A stretch of DNA of 64,000 nucleotides from Anaerobacillus alkaliphilus (lineage in GTDB: Bacteria > Bacillota > Bacilli > Bacillales > Anaerobacillaceae): positions 62,001-126,000 of the forward strand of contig NZ_QOUX01000039.1 of assembly GCF_004116265.1 (NCBI RefSeq). The letters run 5' to 3'. Shown here piece by piece: positions 59,748 through 64,000 of the stretch. The first letter of the stretch is position 1, and every line of letters begins with the position of its first letter. The translations under genes were made by a program, and so were the position numbers. Below the pieces are notes generated by a model, which was not told the origin of the DNA, did no database searches, and saw only the letters and a list, made by a program, of their open reading frames with translations.

Positions 59748-60713
59748 ATGATCTCGCAAGCCAAAACGATCGAGAAGATTATTTTACCTACGCCATTTTT
59801 AGTTGGCCCAGTAAATATCTATATCATAAAAGGCGATCTAGTAACATTAGTCGATACAGGTCCAAACACAGTAGAGGCAAAAGAGGAGTTAGAGCGTTCC
59901 CTTAAGAGTCTTGGGTACTTACCTTCAGATGTTGACCAAATTATATTGACACATCATCATCCTGATCATGTTGGGTTAGTCGAGTCACTTTTCCCTCACG
60001 CTAAAGTGATCGGTCATGAGAAAAGTGATAAATGGTTGAGAAAAGATCCCGAATTTATCTCATTTATTGAAGGTTATTTTTATAGCTTTTTTAAAGAGCA
60101 TAGTGTCCCAGTTGAACTGATTGACAAGATGGTAAAAGCAAACCAGTATTTTCTATCATTTACAGGCACTAGAGGCTTAGATGAGTATGTCAAGGAAGGC
60201 GACACGATTAATGGGCTTTCAGGATGGAAAGTCATTGAAACCCCAGGTCATGCTCAAAGTCATATCTCTTTATATCATGAGGAAGACCGAATATTAATTG
60301 GTGGAGACCATATTATTGCTCATATTTCCTCAAATGCGATATTAGAACCCCCGTATAGTGAGGAAGAGAGTAGACCGCTAACTTTGGTTCAGTATCGTAA
60401 TGCTTTGCAAAAATGTTTAGATTTACATGTTGATATAGTGTATTCAGGTCATGGAAAGCCGGTAGAAGATTTACAGGGGTTATTGCAAGGGCGTTTCGAA
60501 GAGCAAGAGGAAAAAGCTAGACGTTTAAGAAACATGATTCCTGAAGAGGGTATAACAAGCTTTGAGCTGTGCAAACAATATTTCCCTCATGTTTATCAGA
60601 AAGAACCGACGTTAACTATGTCAGAGATTATCGGGCACTTAGATTTGTTGCAGTCTAGAGGAGAGCTAGCAACTGTGAAAAAGAATGGTTTTATTTTTTA
60701 TCACAAGATATGA
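59748..60713 (+). CDS. metallo-beta-lactamase-fold hydrolase
   Basis: A 321-aa hydrolase with the metal motif THHHPDHVGL (about residues 67-76), DTGPN near 36, GHAQSH (about 173-178) and GGDH (about 188-191). The C-terminal winged-helix-like region (about 255-320) resembles the lactonase/LACTB2-type fold used on thioesters or RNA ends. The substrate cannot be deduced. AGAGGAGGAG ribosome site; monocistronic. Confidence 0.86.
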   Translation: MISQAKTIEKIILPTPFLVGPVNIYIIKGDLVTLVDTGPNTVEAKEELERSLKSLGYLPSDVDQIILTHHHPDHVGLVESLFPHAKVIGHEKSDKWLRKDPEFISFIEGYFYSFFKEHSVPVELIDKMVKANQYFLSFTGTRGLDEYVKEGDTINGLSGWKVIETPGHAQSHISLYHEEDRILIGGDHIIAHISSNAILEPPYSEEESRPLTLVQYRNALQKCLDLHVDIVYSGHGKPVEDLQGLLQGRFEEQEEKARRLRNMIPEEGITSFELCKQYFPHVYQKEPTLTMSEIIGHLDLLQSRGELATVKKNGFIFYHKI

Positions 60714-60820
60714 GTGATCATTCATTCATAATGTTATAAATTCCTTGATTAAAAGGTTGTACTAGTTGTGCTAAATATTGTTAAAATATAAGTACAATCT
60801 TAATTAAGGGGATGGGGAGT

Positions 60821-61216
60821 TTGGAAGAGAGTAGAAAAAAACTTATTATTCGAAGTGCCGTTATTGGTGGGGTAGTTGGATCGATTGTTGTAGCGCTAAG
60901 GTCTAAAAAAAATCTTAGTTCCTGTATCAATAGTTGTTATGAAAAGACGACAGATATTTTGAAATTTGTTAATGAAAACCGGAGTGAAATAATTGATCAG
61001 TTGAAAACAACTAGCGATAAAGTAACGAGGGCTATTGATGACACGAACAACGATTTAAAAGCTCTTTCCAGTAATATTAAGCACTTGAAAGATAGTTCTG
61101 CTCAAATGATCTTAACAGTACAAGACACGAAGGACCACTTGGTTACTATGTATGAGACGTGTAAACAAAAATATGAGACACCACTACCTCAACAAGAAGA
61201 AAAAAAGGATGAATAA
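60821..61216 (+). CDS. YtxH-like membrane protein
   Basis: From TTG 60821 a 131-aa protein begins MEESRKKLIIRSAVIGGVVG, giving a single N-terminal membrane helix (about residues 9-25). A long helical cytoplasmic domain rich in Lys, Asp and Ser follows (about 30-125), then a Gln/Glu/Lys tail. This is the YtxH/general stress-protein layout. ATG 60812 is in frame, but its spacing to AAGGGG is zero; TTG 60821 has 9 bp. Function unknown. Confidence 0.72.
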   Translation: MEESRKKLIIRSAVIGGVVGSIVVALRSKKNLSSCINSCYEKTTDILKFVNENRSEIIDQLKTTSDKVTRAIDDTNNDLKALSSNIKHLKDSSAQMILTVQDTKDHLVTMYETCKQKYETPLPQQEEKKDE

Positions 61217-61329
61217 GCTTTTCCTTTTCTGCACATGATAAGTAGCGAAGAGGGGGTTGCTCCTTTTCGAAAAAACTGTAGTCACTAGCCAATCATTCAA
61301 GAAGATGTAAGGAAAGTTAATATGTTTTT

Positions 61330-61517
61330 AAAAGCGTTCATCTCAATTGAGAGGTGTGGTAGCCTTGAACATGGTAATTCATCATTAGAAGATACCAATG
61401 AAAGAGGTGTTTCCAGCAGATAAAAACCGATACGGCCCTAGAACATCCGTTTTGAATAGGCAGTAATGTGAGTATGGTTTTGGAAGGTAATCACAGCCGT
61501 GGTTGCCTTCTTTTTTA
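61330..61517 (+). ncRNA. candidate structured leader or ncRNA ending in a terminator
   Basis: A 379-bp non-coding gap ends in a strong terminator: GAAGGTAATCAC (61483-61494) pairs with GTGGTTGCCTTC (61499-61510), then TTTTTT. A possible promoter lies at 61303-61330 (TTCAAG, 16 bp, TAATAT). A stretch near 61357-61367 (GTGGTAGCCTT) can pair alternatively with the terminator's left arm, as in attenuators. No known riboswitch, T-box, 6S or SRP motif was recognised. It precedes the ATP-grasp gene by about 80 bp. Confidence 0.4.
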
Positions 61518-61595
61518 TTAAATCTTTAACAGGCTCACAATATAAAAAAAGATAGGTAAGAGGGGTTTTAACTATCTTGGATCGGTGGTGCTTGA

Positions 61596-62645
61596 ATGAA
61601 AAAGCATGTCATTTTCTTAGAAGTAGAGGGCGGCAATGATAAGGGTACTGATGGACTAAGGCCAGATACAATGCCTATCGTTAACTCATTAAAGGCGGTA
61701 GGGTGGACAGCAGAGGTCATTTTTTATACAGAAGCTAAGAAAAAGGAGTTAATTGAGCATATCGCAGCTGAAGCAGATGCTTATATTAGCAGAATCAATC
61801 CAGGTAATTTAGATGATGAATCGAGCTATTTTGAAATGCTCCGCCAACTGACAAACCGGGGGGTAGTTGGACTAGAACGCCCTGAAGTAATGATGAGTTA
61901 TGGCGCTAAGGATGTTCTTGTGAAGCTTCGTGACACAAGCTTAGTTCCAACCGATACTTTTGCCTATTACAACATGACTGATTTTATTGAGAACTTTCCC
62001 AAACATCTAGCTAAAGGAGAACGTGTATTAAAGCAAAATCGTGGTTCAACGGGTGAGGGAATTTGGCGAGTAGAATTAGTTAATAAAGAAGAAGTTGACA
62101 TTAATGGTGCTTTGTTTACCGCGCAAGTAAAATGCACAGAAGCAAAGGATAACCAAGTTTATAACTTTCAATTAGGTGAATTTATGAATTTCTGTGAGCA
62201 ATACATTGAAGGGGAAAATGGAATGCTTGTGGATATGAAGTTTTTACCAAGAATTGTTGAAGGAGAAATTCGAATATTAATGATTAATGATCAACCAGTT
62301 AATGTTGTTCATAAAAAGCCAGCAGAAGATGCCGATGCTTTTTCAGCTACATTATTTTCTGGAGCTAAATACCGCTATGATACGCCAGCCGATTGGCCGG
62401 TTTTAATAAAACTTTTTAAAGAAAAGTTACCAATGATTATCGGAATTTTAGGTGATTATGATTTGCCATTAATTTGGACGGCAGACTTTATTTTAGATAC
62501 AGATGAACATGGTAATGACAAATACATCCTTGGAGAAATGAATTGTTCTTGTGTAGGTTTTACATCTCACCTTGAGTTAAGTGATGATGTTGCTCGTGCA
62601 ATTGTTAAGTTAGTAACGAAAAATAAAAGCAAAGAATTAGCGTAA
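61596..62645 (+). CDS. ATP-grasp family protein (Cj0069-like)
   Basis: A 349-aa soluble protein with an ATP-grasp core. RVLKQNRGSTGEGIWRV (about residues 145-161) is the ATP-binding loop, and LGEMNCSCVGF (about 307-317) carries the metal-binding Glu and Asn. The front half (HVIFLEVEGGNDKGTDGLRP) fits proteins annotated as Cj0069-like. Such enzymes ligate an amine to a carboxylate through an acyl phosphate; the substrate is unknown. It is preceded by a candidate regulatory RNA and followed by a terminator touching the MITE copy 2. Confidence 0.8.
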   Translation: MKKHVIFLEVEGGNDKGTDGLRPDTMPIVNSLKAVGWTAEVIFYTEAKKKELIEHIAAEADAYISRINPGNLDDESSYFEMLRQLTNRGVVGLERPEVMMSYGAKDVLVKLRDTSLVPTDTFAYYNMTDFIENFPKHLAKGERVLKQNRGSTGEGIWRVELVNKEEVDINGALFTAQVKCTEAKDNQVYNFQLGEFMNFCEQYIEGENGMLVDMKFLPRIVEGEIRILMINDQPVNVVHKKPAEDADAFSATLFSGAKYRYDTPADWPVLIKLFKEKLPMIIGILGDYDLPLIWTADFILDTDEHGNDKYILGEMNCSCVGFTSHLELSDDVARAIVKLVTKNKSKELA

Positions 62646-62654
62646 CATCTAATT

Positions 62655-62692
62655 CCTAATAGGAATTTTGGTTCCTATTGGGATCTTTTTTA
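62655..62692 (+). terminator. terminator of the ATP-grasp gene
   Basis: An 11-bp stem (62655-62665 with 62672-62682) is followed by ATCTTTTTT, and abuts MITE copy 2. Confidence 0.85.
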
Positions 62693-62893
62693 TAAAGGCT
62701 CTTTTCGTAAACATTGTGGCTTTTTATCCTAAAATAATCGGAAAATTACCCTAGATGAAGATATCAGCCAATAAATTATGTAAGAAAAGAGCAGTACTTA
62801 CTAAATTAGTAGTGAATTCTTAGTAATTTGTGTAAAAATCCGGCTTTGGGATTTTTACGAAAGCAAAAAACTTTGCGAAAACAGCCTTTATAA
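62691..62893 (+). mobile_element. MITE-like repeat, copy 2
   Basis: A ~203-bp non-coding element with terminal inverted repeats (TATAAAGGCTCTTTTCGTAA at the left; the right arm ends TTTGCGAAAACAGCCTTTAT). It is nearly identical to the reverse complement of 32251-32452, including the internal hairpin GTAAAAATCC/GGATTTTTAC. It fills most of the 62646-62960 gap. No coding frame. Confidence 0.86.
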
Positions 62894-62960
62894 AAAACAC
62901 GTTTGTAAGAAGCCATATACGGTTAAACAATAGTAATCCAAACATTAAGGGGGATTATTA

Positions 62961-63749
62961 ATGGCTTTACGAAACGTAATTAAAGAATTAGAGGAATTAG
63001 AAGCAAAAGAAAAGGTGTTAACCATTTATTTAAATACCGATCGAGCAGAATGTCAGAATGGCTCTTGGAAAATAAAATTGAAGAATGGTTTGAAAAGGTT
63101 AGAAGAATATATTAGTTTGAGTGGCAACGAGTATGAGCTAAGGAAATATAAAAAATCAAGGAAGACTGTTGAAAAGATGATGAATGATTCGGTAACCGAT
63201 TTGCAAAAAAGTGTCATTATTTTTGCATCAAACCAAGACAAGCTGTTTTCCGTTCATTTTCTACAGGTTCCAGTTAAGACTGAGTTTTTTTGGGAGGATA
63301 AACCCCACATTGACCAATTAAAACAGTTACAAAGGACCTATGAAACTAGCGGTGTAGTTATTGCAAATGAAGATGAATTATTACTTATGCACTCTGAATT
63401 AGGAGAGTTAGAGACTATCAACCAATTCTACTTTGAAGCATATACAGATGATTGGAGAATGTTCGAAGGAATGTCTGCATCAGAAAGACAAGCAACGGGC
63501 GCTAATCATCGAGATCATTTTCAGGATCGATTGGTAGCTAATCAGCAACGTTGGATGCGCAGCCTCTTACCTACTATAGAGCAAGCAGCTGCTTTGAATA
63601 ACTGGCAACACGTGCATATCATTGGACAGGCAAACTACCTAAATTTATTGGAGATGGAACTTGATCTTCCTATTAAAAGTATTCTTCGAAAAACTGTTCC
63701 TGATAGTGATCAAAAAGATATGATCTACAAAGAAATAAAAGCAATATAA
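62961..63749 (+). CDS. VLRF1-family (eRF1-like) putative release factor
   Basis: A 262-aa protein resembling the bacterial/archaeal eRF1-like (baeRF) family. It starts NVIKELEELEAKEKVLTIYL with an Asp/Arg-rich helical front, followed by an RNase-E/eRF1-like core (VVIANEDELLLMHSELGELE) and HIIGQANYLNLLE near residue 220. Family members are proposed to act at the ribosomal A site during rescue or hibernation; the exact role is not settled. GGGGG ribosome site. Monocistronic between the MITE and the cold-shock gene. Confidence 0.72.
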   Translation: MALRNVIKELEELEAKEKVLTIYLNTDRAECQNGSWKIKLKNGLKRLEEYISLSGNEYELRKYKKSRKTVEKMMNDSVTDLQKSVIIFASNQDKLFSVHFLQVPVKTEFFWEDKPHIDQLKQLQRTYETSGVVIANEDELLLMHSELGELETINQFYFEAYTDDWRMFEGMSASERQATGANHRDHFQDRLVANQQRWMRSLLPTIEQAAALNNWQHVHIIGQANYLNLLEMELDLPIKSILRKTVPDSDQKDMIYKEIKAI

Positions 63750-63758
63750 CTAAATATT

Positions 63759-63787
63759 TTGCATTTTAAAAATAGCTATGCTAGTAT
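63759..63787 (+). promoter_or_regulatory. promoter of the cold-shock gene
   Basis: TTGCAT (63759-63764), 17 bp, TAGTAT (63782-63787), with an extended -10 TGC (63779-63781). It predicts a leader of about 90 nt, typical of csp mRNAs. Confidence 0.72.
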
Positions 63788-63882
63788 AAATAATATCTAA
63801 AGCAAAGCTTTAGTAACTCTACCATATTTTGATAGAGTGGAAATTTACATGTGTCAAGGCACGAAATTAGGAGGCAATTTAC

Positions 63883-64000
63883 ATGCAAAACGGTAAAGTA
63901 AAATGGTTTAACGCTGAAAAAGGTTTCGGTTTTATCGAAGTTGATGGTGGAAACGATGTATTCGTTCACTTCTCTGCTATCCAAGGTGATGGTTTCAAAT
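63883..64000 (+). CDS. cold-shock protein (CspA family), cut by the window end
   Basis: The first 39 codons of a nucleic-acid chaperone. The product begins [20 protein letters not shown] and includes both RNP motifs (KGFGFI and VFVHF). The gene runs off the right edge; the full protein is normally about 66 aa. AGGAGG (63869-63874) precedes ATG 63883. A long, structured 5' leader is expected to control translation in the cold. Confidence 0.93.
   Translation, partial: MQNGKVKWFNAEKGFGFIEVDGGNDVFVHFSAIQGDGFK

Noticed and set aside
61330-61517. 6S RNA or a known riboswitch (lysine, M-box, ydaO, T-box)
   Set aside because: None of the conserved motifs I know for these classes could be found, so it is left as an unassigned RNA.

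Overview
The window reads as chromosome of a low-G+C, endospore-forming Bacillota, most likely a member of the Bacillaceae. The evidence is an alpha/beta-type SASP gene (13596-13796), Bacillus-type Shine-Dalgarno sequences, a HutP-controlled hut operon, cre-like CcpA sites, a TPP riboswitch ahead of thiC, and FbpB- and YdbC-like small proteins. Genus cannot be fixed from sequence alone. An alkaliphilic or anaerobe-tolerant Bacillaceae is a guess, based on adhE, an SbtA-type permease and futalosine-pathway genes.

Layout. 1-6160: histidine utilisation operon hutPHUIG, with a sigma-A promoter, a cre-like site over the -10, and a HutP attenuator; hutM is absent. 6180-13550: Nudix hydrolase, a small ORF, two large c-di-GMP signalling proteins and an unassigned permease. 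13596-15532: SASP, SbtA-like permease and a YdbC/PC4-like protein. 15553-17636: a 52-bp tandem repeat array (about 13 units) split by an apparently intact IS3-family element. 17847-30420: a catabolic-looking cluster made of a MalT/SARP-type regulator, a five-gene HAAT (Liv-type) ABC transporter, a 55-aa ORF, a KASIII-like enzyme, an alpha/beta hydrolase, an SDR and an acyl-CoA ligase. 30549-38880: PP2C phosphatase, a MITE-like element, mqnD-mqnB, an AspT-type transporter, and TPP riboswitch-thiC. 38884-41511: a Ni/Co ECF transporter lacking its ATPase. 41602-49675: DUF4870, ABC-F, SEC-C protein, a COG0523 GTPase divergent from a flavoprotein across two Zur-like boxes, an Eis-like acetyltransferase and a small ORF. 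49733-56616: adhE and odhAB. 56798-64000: spore-like small protein, plsC, SCP2, fbpB, ferritin-like protein, a DnaA-box cluster with a cre ahead of a 49-aa ORF, MBL hydrolase, YtxH-like protein, an unexplained structured RNA region ahead of an ATP-grasp gene, a second MITE copy, a VLRF1 release-factor-like gene and the start of a cold-shock gene.

The most interesting system is the 17.8-30.4 kb cluster. Three sites carry direct heptamers TGTAACT (or TGCAACT) with an exact 11-bp period, each ending 9 bp before a -10-like hexamer. Two are in tandem before the binding-protein gene and one is before the acyl-CoA ligase gene. This is the geometry used by SARP activators of actinomycetes, and the cluster's first gene encodes a protein with a SARP-type winged helix plus BTAD domain. 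The proposed pathway is import of a carboxylic acid, CoA activation, oxidation by the SDR and C-C bond chemistry by a KASIII homologue in which the usual Asn of the triad is replaced by His. The substrate is unknown.
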